From the NCBI GenBank assembly GCA_963667815.1, contig OY764021.1: a stretch of DNA of 64,000 bases. One strand, written 5' to 3'. The notes under the pieces are model-generated. The model was not told the DNA's origin, did no database searches, and worked only from the letters and a program-made list of their open reading frames with translations. The position numbers and the translations under genes were made by a program. Position 1 is the stretch's first letter. Each line of letters begins with the position of its first letter. Of the stretch, positions 25,704 through 34,303 are shown piece after piece. Source of the stretch: Saccharicrinis sp963667815. Its GTDB lineage: Bacteria > Bacteroidota > Bacteroidia > Bacteroidales > Marinilabiliaceae.

Positions 25704-27671
25704 TTACGATAATTTGTTGGTTGTAAAATTAATTTTGCGAATATTTTTAGCAATTTCTATTCTATTAACAATGGAATCAATCAAAGTTTCATATAGTTGA
25801 TCTTTCAAAACGATGTCTTCAATTCCATAATCTAAATTTGGATTATCGTTAACTTCTACAACATACACTTTACCGTTTACTAGTTTTAGGTCTACTCCAT
25901 ATAAACCATCTCCAATTAAAGATGCTGCTTTTAAAGCTGTTTTCACTATATCTTCAGCAACATCGTCAATATTTAATGTTTCAGAATCTCCTTCTTGTTC
26001 ACCGGAATTACTGTTCCAGTTATAAATTTGCCAATGGTTTTTTGACATGTAATATTTACAGGCAAAGTATGGTTTGTTGTCTAAAATTCCAATACGCCAA
26101 TCGAACTCGGAGTAAAGAAATTCCTGACAGATAACCATATCCGAAATTTTAAATAACTTATGTAATTCATTAACAACCTCTTCTTTTGAGTTTACCTTAA
26201 TAACGCCCAATGAAAAAGCACTATCAGGTTGTTTTAATACTAAAGGATATTTAAAATCGTTTATTTGTGATGCTTCAAATAGGTTTTTTGTTAAAACAGT
26301 TGTTTTTGGGGTGCGTATTTTATGTTTTTTGAATAGTTCGTTTTGGTATATTTTATTTGAACAACGCATAATAGACCAAGGGTCGTCTATTACAACAAGA
26401 CCTTCGGCAAATGCTAAACGCGACATTTCATAAGTATGATGATTTACATTTGTAGTTTCTCGAATAAATAAAGCATCAAATTCATTTATTTTATCAGCAT
26501 CATTTTTTGTAATAAATTCAACATAAAGTCCTTTCTTATTGGCTGCTTTTTTAATGCGTTGTAAAGCTTCTTGATTTGAGGGGGGATTGACTTCGTTGGG
26601 ATTAATCAAAATAGCCAAATCATATTTGTAATTGGTTAATTTCGGAAGATTGTATCTTTTTTTATTAAAGTAGTTTGAAGCAAATGTATATAACGATTCC
26701 GACTCTTCAGCAGAGATATTTTTAAGCGTTAAAATTTTAATATCTTTTATCAACCATTTATCATGTTTAATAAAGTTTACCTTAAATAAAGGTGCTTCAA
26801 ACAATAGATAGAGTTTATTTGCCAGGTTGTTATATGATTTATTTATGGTTTGTCCGAAATATATATTAAGTGAGAAGGAATTTGCTTCGTGTTTTTTTAA
26901 TAGTTGATTTATCAGTTCGTCAACTTCGTATGCTGCAGAATGAATTACGTTGATAATTCTGAAATCGCGAATAGTAGCAATACTAGGTATAACTCTTTGT
27001 CCGCGAGCCGATGCCAGCAACGAAATGTAATACCCATAACTCTGGTATTTATATGAGCTACAAAGGTTAAATACTCTGTAATCGCTATTGTTTTGATAAA
27101 CAGGGTTGTTGATGTATTCCTTTACAGAAATAATATTGGCATTTATGTCGGCATTATCCCATTTAAAAGGTTGGTTAATAACAATAAGGTTGTTTGTTTT
27201 CTGGGGCTTGGGAATAATGTTAGTATTATATTCCATTTTTATTGCATCTTCGTTTTTGCCATAGTAATCTATAATTTTATCTATTTGGTAAAAACCATGT
27301 TTTTTGTACCATTCAATTAGTTTGTTATTATAGGCATTGGCTTCTAAAACAATGCGTTCAAAATTATTTCTGATAGCAAACTCAATAACATGTTTTATGA
27401 GGTAATCTCCCAATCCTTTATTTTGAAATTCTTTTAATAAAGCAATTGAATATAAACGAAGCGTGTTTTTATATTTAAATAGAACAATAGATCCAACCCT
27501 GATTTTGGTTTTGTTTTTTAGTTCAGCAATAAATATCTCCTGAAAAGAACTATTAATACTATTTCTTAAACTCTGTTTAGAATTTTGTTGAAAAACTGGA
27601 AAAGATTGTTTTTCCAATTCATATAAAAAGGATAAATCCTCTGGTTTGGCCTTACGTATACAAATATTCAT
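25704..27671 (-). CDS. GNAT acetyltransferase fused to RimK-like ATP-grasp ligase with RLAN domain
   Basis: Three domains. Residues 1-150: GNAT fold with the acetyl-CoA loop EFQNKGLGDYLIKHV and the KHGFYQ motif. Residues about 165-310: the RLAN domain found at the N-terminus of RimK-like ligases (VINQPFKWDN ... YKYQSYGYYISLLASARG ... IPSIATIRDF). Residues about 430-640: ATP-grasp, with KQPDSAFSLGVIKV as ATP-binding loop, GVDLKL and the magnesium-binding VVEVNDNPN. RimK-type enzymes join amino acids to carboxyl groups using ATP; with an acetyltransferase in the same chain, the product could be an N-acetylated peptide or a modified protein terminus. This is inference, as no substrate peptide or peptidase lies beside it. 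Confidence 0.92.
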   Translation of the reverse strand: MNICIRKAKPEDLSFLYELEKQSFPVFQQNSKQSLRNSINSSFQEIFIAELKNKTKIRVGSIVLFKYKNTLRLYSIALLKEFQNKGLGDYLIKHVIEFAIRNNFERIVLEANAYNNKLIEWYKKHGFYQIDKIIDYYGKNEDAIKMEYNTNIIPKPQKTNNLIVINQPFKWDNADINANIISVKEYINNPVYQNNSDYRVFNLCSSYKYQSYGYYISLLASARGQRVIPSIATIRDFRIINVIHSAAYEVDELINQLLKKHEANSFSLNIYFGQTINKSYNNLANKLYLLFEAPLFKVNFIKHDKWLIKDIKILTLKNISAEESESLYTFASNYFNKKRYNLPKLTNYKYDLAILINPNEVNPPSNQEALQRIKKAANKKGLYVEFITKNDADKINEFDALFIRETTNVNHHTYEMSRLAFAEGLVVIDDPWSIMRCSNKIYQNELFKKHKIRTPKTTVLTKNLFEASQINDFKYPLVLKQPDSAFSLGVIKVNSKEEVVNELHKLFKISDMVICQEFLYSEFDWRIGILDNKPYFACKYYMSKNHWQIYNWNSNSGEQEGDSETLNIDDVAEDIVKTALKAASLIGDGLYGVDLKLVNGKVYVVEVNDNPNLDYGIEDIVLKDQLYETLIDSIVNRIEIAKNIRKINFTTNKLS

Positions 27672-27735
27672 GTATGAATTATATAGATAATGATATGATG
27701 TATTTATAGGTATTTTAAAGTTGTAAATATGTTTT

Positions 27736-27743
27736 CAAATGTA
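27736..27743 (-). promoter_or_regulatory. Possible -7 element for the GNAT/ATP-grasp gene
   Basis: TACATTTG on the minus strand is an exact TAnnTTTG match 65 bp upstream of the ATG. The -33 region has no clear TTTG. Confidence 0.4.
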
Positions 27744-27870
27744 AGTATTTGTTGAAGTAAAAAAACTTTGAAGGGCATTTTTTTACTTATTAAAAGAAGT
27801 ATTTTTCAGGTCGATATGTATTTATGAGTTGTTTGTTGTAAAATGCAGTTATATAAGGTTATAGGTGCAT

Positions 27871-27893
27871 GGGAAGCTATAGGAAGCTTCCTG
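27871..27893 (-). terminator. Hairpin after the 27909 gene
   Basis: GGAAGC and GCTTCC can pair, and AGGAAGCTTCCT (27881-27892) is itself a perfect palindrome, 16 bp after the stop codon. No T-run follows; a weak terminator call. Confidence 0.35.
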
Positions 27894-27908
27894 TGTTATG
27901 TTAATAGG

Positions 27909-28694
27909 TTACTTGCTAATCAAATAACTCAATCCAAAACCTATAAATTGATCTGTAGCTTCATCATTTACGCCAATTCCAATAGAAAAGTCTAATTGAA
28001 GATTTTGTTTTACTAAATATGTTAAACCTGTATCCAGTAAATGTTGTTTATCTCCGGCTTCAGGTAATACACCATAGTATTCAGCAAATACTCCAAATTG
28101 TTCTGTTACTGACATACCTAATGCTCCAGAGTAAAAATAGCCTGGTCCAGCATTTTCACCATCCCATTGTAACCCGAAATTATAACCAACCGAAAACATA
28201 TCATTAAGCGTATGAGAAAAAGCTAACCTGAAGTCAGCGGCTGTATACCTTGTTTTAAATTCTTCTTTTGCTGTAAAGGGTAATATGAGTCCACCTAAAA
28301 TAGCAACTTCAGGTTTACATCCATCTTCATCCATAATTTTTGTTTTATTACCTATGTATAAAGGTCCTAAACCAATAGTAATGTCTTCGTTGTTCATTTT
28401 TTGACCAAGAATATCAAAGCCTAACCTGATCTCTGTATTCTTTAATAATCCGTACCTTAAAAGAGTTGTAGGATAGGAGTAAGCATAGTAATCGTTACCA
28501 AATGCATTATCCTTTTCAAAAACAAATCCTGTTTCAATTTGCAATGCATTAAGAGGAACAACTGACGATGATTCTGTTTGATCAGGTCGATCTGTTACTA
28601 ATTCAGTACTCTTTTCTTGTGAAAATAATTGTGATAAAAAAAGTAAGAATATAAATGATGTAATGTACGATTTCATAAAAATGCTTGTTTTCAT
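27909..28694 (-). CDS. Outer-membrane barrel protein, phenol-degradation MetA-like/transporter family
   Basis: A 261-residue secreted protein; the signal peptide ends near QLFSQ, and a shorter start at the second ATG (codon 7, MKSYITS) would serve as well. The mature start TDRPDQTESSSVVPLNALQIETGFVFE is the hallmark of a broad family of small outer-membrane barrels named after the MetA pathway of phenol degradation, whose real function is mostly unknown. The rest alternates beta strands and ends with IGFGLSYLISK, a typical barrel end. No catabolic genes are adjacent. Confidence 0.88.
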   Translation of the reverse strand: MKTSIFMKSYITSFIFLLFLSQLFSQEKSTELVTDRPDQTESSSVVPLNALQIETGFVFEKDNAFGNDYYAYSYPTTLLRYGLLKNTEIRLGFDILGQKMNNEDITIGLGPLYIGNKTKIMDEDGCKPEVAILGGLILPFTAKEEFKTRYTAADFRLAFSHTLNDMFSVGYNFGLQWDGENAGPGYFYSGALGMSVTEQFGVFAEYYGVLPEAGDKQHLLDTGLTYLVKQNLQLDFSIGIGVNDEATDQFIGFGLSYLISK

Positions 28695-28736
28695 ATTTAA
28701 TAAAGTTAATATTATATATGCAATTGATCTTATTGC

Positions 28737-29258
28737 TTAAAGGGAATAAGCCGTGTTCTTTAGTTCATAAACAAACACTTTGCTGTTGTTGTTTGCCATT
28801 TCTTCTTTTATTTTTGACATACAACAAGATTCTGATAGCTTTACGGAAGCGATGTTGTTGGCATACATTCTGGCAATCAGTGTTTTTGTATTAAGTACAT
28901 TAAAAGCATAATTAATTAGTGCATTTAAAATTTCTTTACCAAAACCTTTATTCCAATATAAAACATCAATTATATAACCTAACTCTAAAACGTTTGGGAT
29001 ATTGAATGAATTAAACAGTCCAGCTTCTCCAATAATTTCGTTGTTTTTTTTAAGCTCAACCGAAAAGATTCCAATGCCCAATGGGTCATTTACATTGGTT
29101 TTGATGTATTTTTCATGTAATTCATCATAGCTCCATTTGTATTTACCTGAAGAAATGTAGCGCATGTTTTCTTCTTTGTTATATATGTTCAATAGTTGGG
29201 TTATATCATCTTCTTTTATTTTTCTGATCAGAAGTCTTTGGGATTCAGTTATGTTCAT
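28737..29258 (-). CDS. GNAT family N-acetyltransferase, RimJ/RimL type
   Basis: A 173-residue acetyltransferase. ESQRLLIRKIKEDDI at the start is the RimJ/RimL-type opening (T-x-R-L-x-L-R), the acetyl-CoA-binding part is YIIDVLYWNKGFGKEILNALINYAF, and the C-terminal ARMYANNIASVKLSESC is the matching end. This branch acetylates protein N-termini or small molecules. It stands between an outer-membrane protein and a transglutaminase-like protein with 40-50 bp gaps, so it might share transcripts with them. Confidence 0.92.
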   Translation of the reverse strand: MNITESQRLLIRKIKEDDITQLLNIYNKEENMRYISSGKYKWSYDELHEKYIKTNVNDPLGIGIFSVELKKNNEIIGEAGLFNSFNIPNVLELGYIIDVLYWNKGFGKEILNALINYAFNVLNTKTLIARMYANNIASVKLSESCCMSKIKEEMANNNSKVFVYELKNTAYSL

Positions 29259-29307
29259 TGGAGTTTGATGTAATAATAAGAAATAAGTAATTAATTATTT
29301 ATGTGTT

Positions 29308-30264
29308 TTATCGCTGAATTTTAAAAGATATAAAAGAATAATTGTCAGCGTAAATTGTTAGATATAATCCTGAGCCAGCAGCAATATTATAGTAGCATAA
29401 ATCTCCTTTTATCTCCGGTTCAATTGGATGTACTTTTGTTTCACCACTGTATTTATATCCTATTTTATTATTTGCACTATTCTTTAATACTACTAAAAAC
29501 GAATGACCTCTTTTTACTTTCTGGATTCCAGTGTTGGGTTTAATTAATTTAATGTTGGATTTTAAATAGCTGCGATAGAAGAGTGGGAGATGAGCAAACT
29601 CTTTGGCTTTTTTATCAGTAAGCAGCCATTTTTTATCTTGTGGAAAATGATTGTAAAAGAATTTTTCAGGATCAGTACAGAAATATACATCAGAAAACTC
29701 TTTTTTAAAAGCGTTCGTATTTCCACTTAGGAAGCCTGCTCCCCAGGTGGCATCAATCAATTTCCATTGGTCATTTATTTTTACAACATTCCATGAATGG
29801 TCAATAATTTCTGGATTTTTACCAATGTCTTTTAAGTTACTTTTAGATGTTCCACTGATGAGCTTACATTCAATGTCTGATTGATGACACAGTATTTTAA
29901 ATAGGGTTGAATATCCATGACATATTGCTTTTTGTGATTTTATTGTCTTTAGTGCCAGTTTTTCTTCAATCTCTTTTACCTTTTGTAGTTTTTCTTCTTC
30001 AGATCTGTAGGTATATTTTATTGGTTTGGTGCCTGATTTATAAGTTTTAACATCGTATGATATGTTTAGTGTAATCCATGTATAAATAGCCCTGACTTTG
30101 TTCTCTGTAGTTTTAAAATCTTGATTTATAAGGTATGATAACTTACTTACTTTATTAAATGAATTTGGATAAGTTTTTACTTTTTCATCAACCATCTCAT
30201 AGTTTTGTGTATAAGATATTGTGCAGATCAATATTAAAAGTGTACTTGTTATAGCTGCTTTCAT
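29308..30264 (-). CDS. Secreted transglutaminase-like (cysteine protease fold) protein
   Basis: A 318-residue protein with a signal peptide (residues 4-19, ending SYTQ). The transglutaminase-like triad is visible: Cys in QKAICHGYSTLFKILC (near residue 113), His in DHSWNVVKI (near 155) and Asp in LIDATWGAG (near 167), in the CYK3/kyphoscoliosis-peptidase arrangement, preceded by YTWITLNISYD. It is probably a periplasmic peptidase or an inactive binding protein; the catalytic set looks intact. The C-terminal third is an unrecognised beta-rich domain (YKYSGETKVHPIEPEIKG). Confidence 0.9.
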   Translation of the reverse strand: MKAAITSTLLILICTISYTQNYEMVDEKVKTYPNSFNKVSKLSYLINQDFKTTENKVRAIYTWITLNISYDVKTYKSGTKPIKYTYRSEEEKLQKVKEIEEKLALKTIKSQKAICHGYSTLFKILCHQSDIECKLISGTSKSNLKDIGKNPEIIDHSWNVVKINDQWKLIDATWGAGFLSGNTNAFKKEFSDVYFCTDPEKFFYNHFPQDKKWLLTDKKAKEFAHLPLFYRSYLKSNIKLIKPNTGIQKVKRGHSFLVVLKNSANNKIGYKYSGETKVHPIEPEIKGDLCYYNIAAGSGLYLTIYADNYSFISFKIQR

Positions 30265-30439
30265 GCTTTTAAAATTAGTATCAACTGTTGATGAATAGAT
30301 GTAAAATTTGAAAATCTAATTTTGTTACTAAGATAATTAATCGAGTTAAGGCGTAGAAAAATACGTGCCAAAATATGAGGTTTAAGAAATGTTTTTAAGG
30401 GTATATCTTGCAATATTTTCAGAGATAAAAAGTAGGAAT

Positions 30440-30483
30440 AAAAAAAACTGCCCATATCACTTATTGTATGTAGCAGTTTTTTA
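30440..30483 (-). terminator. Terminator of the lipoprotein gene
   Basis: AAAAAACTGC and GCAGTTTTTT form the stem ends; on the minus strand the stem runs into eight T. It lies 26 bp after the stop codon of the 30510 gene. Confidence 0.75.
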
Positions 30484-30509
30484 ATGTTAAAATAACAGTT
30501 TTTAAGCTG

Positions 30510-31250
30510 TTAATAATGAACAGTCAGGTTACCATTAATAATGTTTTTATTACATAGCTTTTCGGGCCAATTCAAAATAGTCGGAGCATCTTCAGGTTGA
30601 AACCATTTCCAGGCAATTAGATCATTCATTGCGCCAGGCGATCCTCCATCTTCAAGTTCAATTATAATAACCTGATCTATTCGGCAATTTTTTCCACTTA
30701 CGTGTGAACTCCCATGAGAACCTTCTTCACCTGAATCCTCGTGCGATTCGGAGTCATGACCTTCTTCTGTTTCTCCAATTTCAGTATCGCTAACTTCCTC
30801 ACCATGCTCATCATGTTCACCTTCAGTTTTGCATTCTTTAGAATCATATGTAACAGTGGCGATAATGTACGCTTTTGCATTCAAATCATTTATACTTACG
30901 TCATTGACAGTTGCATAAATTTCGCGATGAAAGGTTAAATCTTCAAGAGTTACCAGAAAATGTATTTCACCTTTTGCCTCTTTATCATTTATTTCATTTG
31001 CTTGTGTGGCATTAATGTCCATAAATCCCCGAAGGTTTTCAGGCTGATGTCCCGAATCTTTTTCTTTAAAGGTTATTTCTATTGATCCGGTTGCCTTAAG
31101 ATTTTTGTTTTTTGCTTGTTGAGCACTTTTAAGTCCTGCATCTCCATTCACTAATAGATTCACATCGGTTAACTCTTCACTATTTTGATCACAAGCTGTA
31201 ATTGTGGCCAAGATTAATGATGACAATAATAATTTCATTAGTTTTTTCAT
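30510..31250 (-). CDS. Lipoprotein with His/Asp/Glu-rich insert, unknown function
   Basis: A 246-residue lipoprotein: signal peptide with lipobox TITAC, so Cys20 is lipidated. The body is beta-rich (GSIEITFKEKDS, EIHFLVTLEDLTF, AYIIATVTYDS). Between two cysteines (in SKECKTEG and GKNCRID, about residues 135 and 190) lies a 50-residue stretch made almost only of Glu, Asp, His, Gly and Ser (GEHDEHGEE, EEGHDSESHEDSG, HGSSH). Such a stretch could bind metal ions. It lies directly downstream of, and on the same strand as, the molybdate operon but is separated from it by 303 bp. Family not recognised. Confidence 0.8.
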   Translation of the reverse strand: MKKLMKLLLSSLILATITACDQNSEELTDVNLLVNGDAGLKSAQQAKNKNLKATGSIEITFKEKDSGHQPENLRGFMDINATQANEINDKEAKGEIHFLVTLEDLTFHREIYATVNDVSINDLNAKAYIIATVTYDSKECKTEGEHDEHGEEVSDTEIGETEEGHDSESHEDSGEEGSHGSSHVSGKNCRIDQVIIIELEDGGSPGAMNDLIAWKWFQPEDAPTILNWPEKLCNKNIINGNLTVHY

Positions 31251-31553
31251 CTTCTTAGCGTTTTTAGTTTACAGTAATACGCATTCTTTTGATTTTATTT
31301 AGACATGCCACGTTATAGGTCTTTAATAAAATCAAAAAAGAATTTACGTTACTAAATAATTTAAGAAGGTTTATTTGCAAAGGCAATATTTACCGGCCTT
31401 TCTTACAATCTATTTTGATGGAAATGGAGTTTGGATAGATAAAGAAAGAATTAAAAATGAAAAATATATAGTTATTTATCTGATATTGTTAAACCTTCTA
31501 AGATGTTATAATAGAAGGTCTAACATAGAAGTTGTAATCGTTCTATCGTCTGG
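31251..31553. other. 303-bp gap between lipoprotein and modC
   Basis: It contains two inverted repeats: 31379-31401 (AAAGGC/GCCTTT) and 31488-31524. The + strand frame through here (31375-31614) has no ribosome site or family resemblance and overlaps modC; I do not consider it a gene. The lipoprotein promoter was not identified. Confidence 0.5.
31488..31524 (-). terminator. Hairpin after modC, likely operon end
   Basis: GTTAAACCTTCTA and TAGAAGGTCTAAC pair with one mismatch (13-bp arms, 11-nt loop), 30 bp after the modC stop. There is no T-run, so the terminator call rests on stem strength and position. Confidence 0.5.
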
Positions 31554-32639
31554 TTACCCTGCAACATCAATAGCTACAGATTTAAATAAACACCAAATGT
31601 TACTTCCTTTATAAATACCCATTCTTCGTTGACTTTCAGCAGTAATTTCCACTACAAGTTTAAATCCAGCATCTATAATACAAAGTAGTGTAGAACCTTT
31701 GCTAATTATTTCGCTAATAGAGCCATAAACCTGGTTTTGTATAGATATCGTATTGGATTTTTCTGTTGAAAGCGCAATATCATCGGCATTTATAAATATC
31801 TTAATCTTTTGACCTTCTATATAGTTGGTTTTACTTTTTTCGCATGAAATCAATACTTCACTATCTTTATGATCTCTCCATCCAAGCATTGTTAAACCAC
31901 TATTGGGATTAGTATTAAGAACCGTCATGTCAATAGAATTGACAATAGTACCTGCTCCAAAAATATCAGATATCCCTTTTACTTTTAATAAGTTGTAATA
32001 TTCTCCATGTCCCAAACAAGCTCCACCTTTAATTACAAAAAGGGTAGAAGTAAGTTTGAGTATATCAGGCAAATCATGACTAACTACCAAAATAGGGACT
32101 TGCACTTTTTGTTGTATTTTAATGATGAATGGTAGTATCTGATTTCGAAGACTCATATCAACAGCAGAAAAAGGTTCATCTAATAGCAAAATATCAGGAG
32201 AAGAAAGCAAAGAGCGACCTAAAGCAGTTCTTTGTCTTTCTCCTCCCGAAATTTGAGCAGGTTTACTTTTTAACAAATGGCCAAGATTAAGTAGTTCTAC
32301 TACTTCATTAAAGCTTACCTTTTTATGTGCAGTTTTTTTGAGTCCATAAAGTAAATTTTTCTCCACGGTCATATGCGGAAATAATCTCCCTTCCTGAAAT
32401 ACATAACCAATATTACGCTTATTTACGGGAATGTTTATTTTCTTTTCTGAATCAAAAACTACTCTGTCGCCAATTTTAATACATCCGCTCTCAGGAGTAG
32501 CTAATCCGGAAATAGAATGCAATAACGAGGTTTTTCCTGATCCGCTGGGGCCAAAAATACCTGTTATACCATCAGAAAAACTTTCGCTAATGATTACATC
32601 AAAATTTTTGCGGGGGAGTTTAATATTAACCTCTGTCAT
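31554..32639 (-). CDS. modC: Molybdate ABC transporter ATP-binding protein
   Basis: A 361-residue ATPase. Walker A GPSGSGKTS is near residue 30, the signature ISGGERQRTALGR near 130, Walker B DILLLDEPFSAVD near 150, and the His-switch in VVSHD. The C-terminal third (from about 285) is the molybdenum-binding MOBE/TOBE domain typical of ModC. The start overlaps the end of modB by 14 bp. It is the last gene of the molybdate operon. Confidence 0.95.
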   Translation of the reverse strand: MTEVNIKLPRKNFDVIISESFSDGITGIFGPSGSGKTSLLHSISGLATPESGCIKIGDRVVFDSEKKINIPVNKRNIGYVFQEGRLFPHMTVEKNLLYGLKKTAHKKVSFNEVVELLNLGHLLKSKPAQISGGERQRTALGRSLLSSPDILLLDEPFSAVDMSLRNQILPFIIKIQQKVQVPILVVSHDLPDILKLTSTLFVIKGGACLGHGEYYNLLKVKGISDIFGAGTIVNSIDMTVLNTNPNSGLTMLGWRDHKDSEVLISCEKSKTNYIEGQKIKIFINADDIALSTEKSNTISIQNQVYGSISEIISKGSTLLCIIDAGFKLVVEITAESQRRMGIYKGSNIWCLFKSVAIDVAG

Positions 32640-33324
32640 TTTTTATTTTTTTAATATACCATTCCGAAAGCGTCATGGCAACAAATGAAATAACTATAGA
32701 AACAATTACTAGTCGTAATGTAGGATCTTCTTTTCCTGGTACCTGCATATAGGCATAAATAGCCAGAGGAAGCGTTTGGGTTTCACCTTCTATATTTCCA
32801 GCAAAAGTGATTGTGGCACCAAACTCTCCTAATGATCGGGCAAAAGCAAGTATAGTTCCAGAAATGATTCCGGGTAAAGCTAACGGAACTGTAATTCTAA
32901 AAAAGGTTTTTACTTTCCCGGCGCCAAGCATTCTCGAAGCCTCTTCCAGACCGGTATCAACCATTTCCATTGCTGTTCGAACGGAACGGACAATTAGAGG
33001 AAAAGAAACAAAAACAGAAGCAATTACAGCAGCGTGAAATGAAAAAGATAATTTTATCCCAAAGTAATTCATTAGCCATTGACCAATTAAACTTTTGGAG
33101 CCTAAAAGCAATAATAATAAATAACCCGTTGTTACCGGAGGCATAACCAATGGTAAATGAATAATACTTTCAATTACAGACTTACCATAAAAGTTATATC
33201 GAGCCATTTTGTAACCTACCCATAATGCCAATGGAAGACTTATAAGTGAACAGTATACCGCTACCTTTACAGATAAAAATATGGCCTGTAATTCTGCATC
33301 GTTGAAGCTAAATAGTTCCGTCAT
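32626..33324 (-). CDS. modB: Molybdate ABC transporter permease
   Basis: A 232-residue inner-membrane permease with about five or six helices. The EAA-type loop that contacts ModC is visible as EEASRMLGAGKVKTFFRITVPLALPGI near residues 138-165, and SLGEFGATITFAGNIEG is the conserved molybdate/sulfate permease motif. It follows modA after an unusually long gap (156 bp) that holds a large hairpin, and overlaps modC by 14 bp. Confidence 0.95.
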   Translation of the reverse strand: MTELFSFNDAELQAIFLSVKVAVYCSLISLPLALWVGYKMARYNFYGKSVIESIIHLPLVMPPVTTGYLLLLLLGSKSLIGQWLMNYFGIKLSFSFHAAVIASVFVSFPLIVRSVRTAMEMVDTGLEEASRMLGAGKVKTFFRITVPLALPGIISGTILAFARSLGEFGATITFAGNIEGETQTLPLAIYAYMQVPGKEDPTLRLVIVSIVISFVAMTLSEWYIKKIKNDRG

Positions 33325-33364
33325 TGTTTAATTTTTCTATTCAATTAAAGTTGATCACTAATCC

Positions 33365-33466
33365 ATGTCGATCATATCGGGATATCTTAAAGTTGATTTT
33401 GTGTTTGCCGATAATTGGGGTTTATTATCAGTAATCAAGCTTTTCGATATCTCGATAGAACGACAT
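33365..33466. repeat. Long imperfect hairpin between modA and modB
   Basis: The arm 33365-33386 and the inverted arm 33446-33466 pair over 21-22 bases with two mismatches and one bulge (ATGTCG...TATCG...GATATC). Inside, TTGATT/AATCAA and GATAAT/ATTATC pair further, so the whole 102 bp can fold as one stem-loop. It lies between the stop of modA and the start of modB. Confidence 0.75.
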
Positions 33467-33480
33467 ATTTGTTTTAATGG

Positions 33481-34263
33481 TTAGTTAAAACCATATTTTT
33501 CCCAGATAACTTTTGTTTCATCAGCCAGGAGGTATTTATAGAAATCTTTTGCAATTTGATTGTTATTAATTACACCCGAAACATACATTATTGGTTTATG
33601 CGAGTTTTCAGGAAAAGTATTTAATATCTTTACTTTATTTGATTTTAAAGCGTCTGTTTTATATACTATTCCCATCGGTGCTTCTTCCATTTCAACTACC
33701 ATTAGGGCAGAACGAACATCTTTTGCCGGAAGTATTTTGTCATCAAGTTTTGAATACCAACCATAATATTCTAGAGATTGCTTTGCATATCTTCCTGCAG
33801 GAACGTGGGCAGGATCGCCAATGGATAAACGATTTTTTCCAACTAGAGAAATAAAGTCTAATGTACTGTCAATAGACGAGGCTTGTATGATAGAACTGTG
33901 CGGTGCAATTAAAACAAGGTGATTCTTTGCAATTGTTGATTTAAAACCCTGTTGAATATATCCCAAACTATCTACATAATTAGCCCATTTTTTACTGGCT
34001 GAAATATAAATGTCAGGTTGGCCTCCTTGTTGAATCTGACGCGCTAGCGTACCACTTGATGCCATGTTGGTTTTTACTTTAACAGCATATTTAACTTCAA
34101 AAGAATCAACAATTTCATTTAAAACATCAGTTAAACTGGCAGCTGAAAATACCATGATGGATTTTGTTTTACTATCTGTTTTTGATTGATTACTATTTGA
34201 ACAAGATACTATTGAGAGATAAATAACTGTAGTAATGAAGATTATAATATATTTTGATTTCAT
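33481..34263 (-). CDS. modA: Molybdate ABC transporter substrate-binding lipoprotein
   Basis: A 260-residue periplasmic molybdate-binding protein, lipid-anchored: lipobox LSIVSC with Cys21. The mature part opens with SIMVFSAASLTDVLNEIVDSFE, the ModA signature, then the SSGTLARQIQQGGQPDIYISAS binding loop and the IGDPAHVPAGRYAKQSLE motif. It sits directly after the porin gene (40 bp) and before modB. No other tungstate-type (TupA/WtpA) features were seen. Confidence 0.96.
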   Translation of the reverse strand: MKSKYIIIFITTVIYLSIVSCSNSNQSKTDSKTKSIMVFSAASLTDVLNEIVDSFEVKYAVKVKTNMASSGTLARQIQQGGQPDIYISASKKWANYVDSLGYIQQGFKSTIAKNHLVLIAPHSSIIQASSIDSTLDFISLVGKNRLSIGDPAHVPAGRYAKQSLEYYGWYSKLDDKILPAKDVRSALMVVEMEEAPMGIVYKTDALKSNKVKILNTFPENSHKPIMYVSGVINNNQIAKDFYKYLLADETKVIWEKYGFN

Positions 34264-34303
34264 AAGTCTATATTTAATATGTTATTTATATGAATGAATA
34301 ATT

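Noticed and set aside
31375..31614. 79-residue + strand open frame before modC
   Set aside because: It overlaps the modC end, has no recognisable domain, and crosses two inverted repeats.
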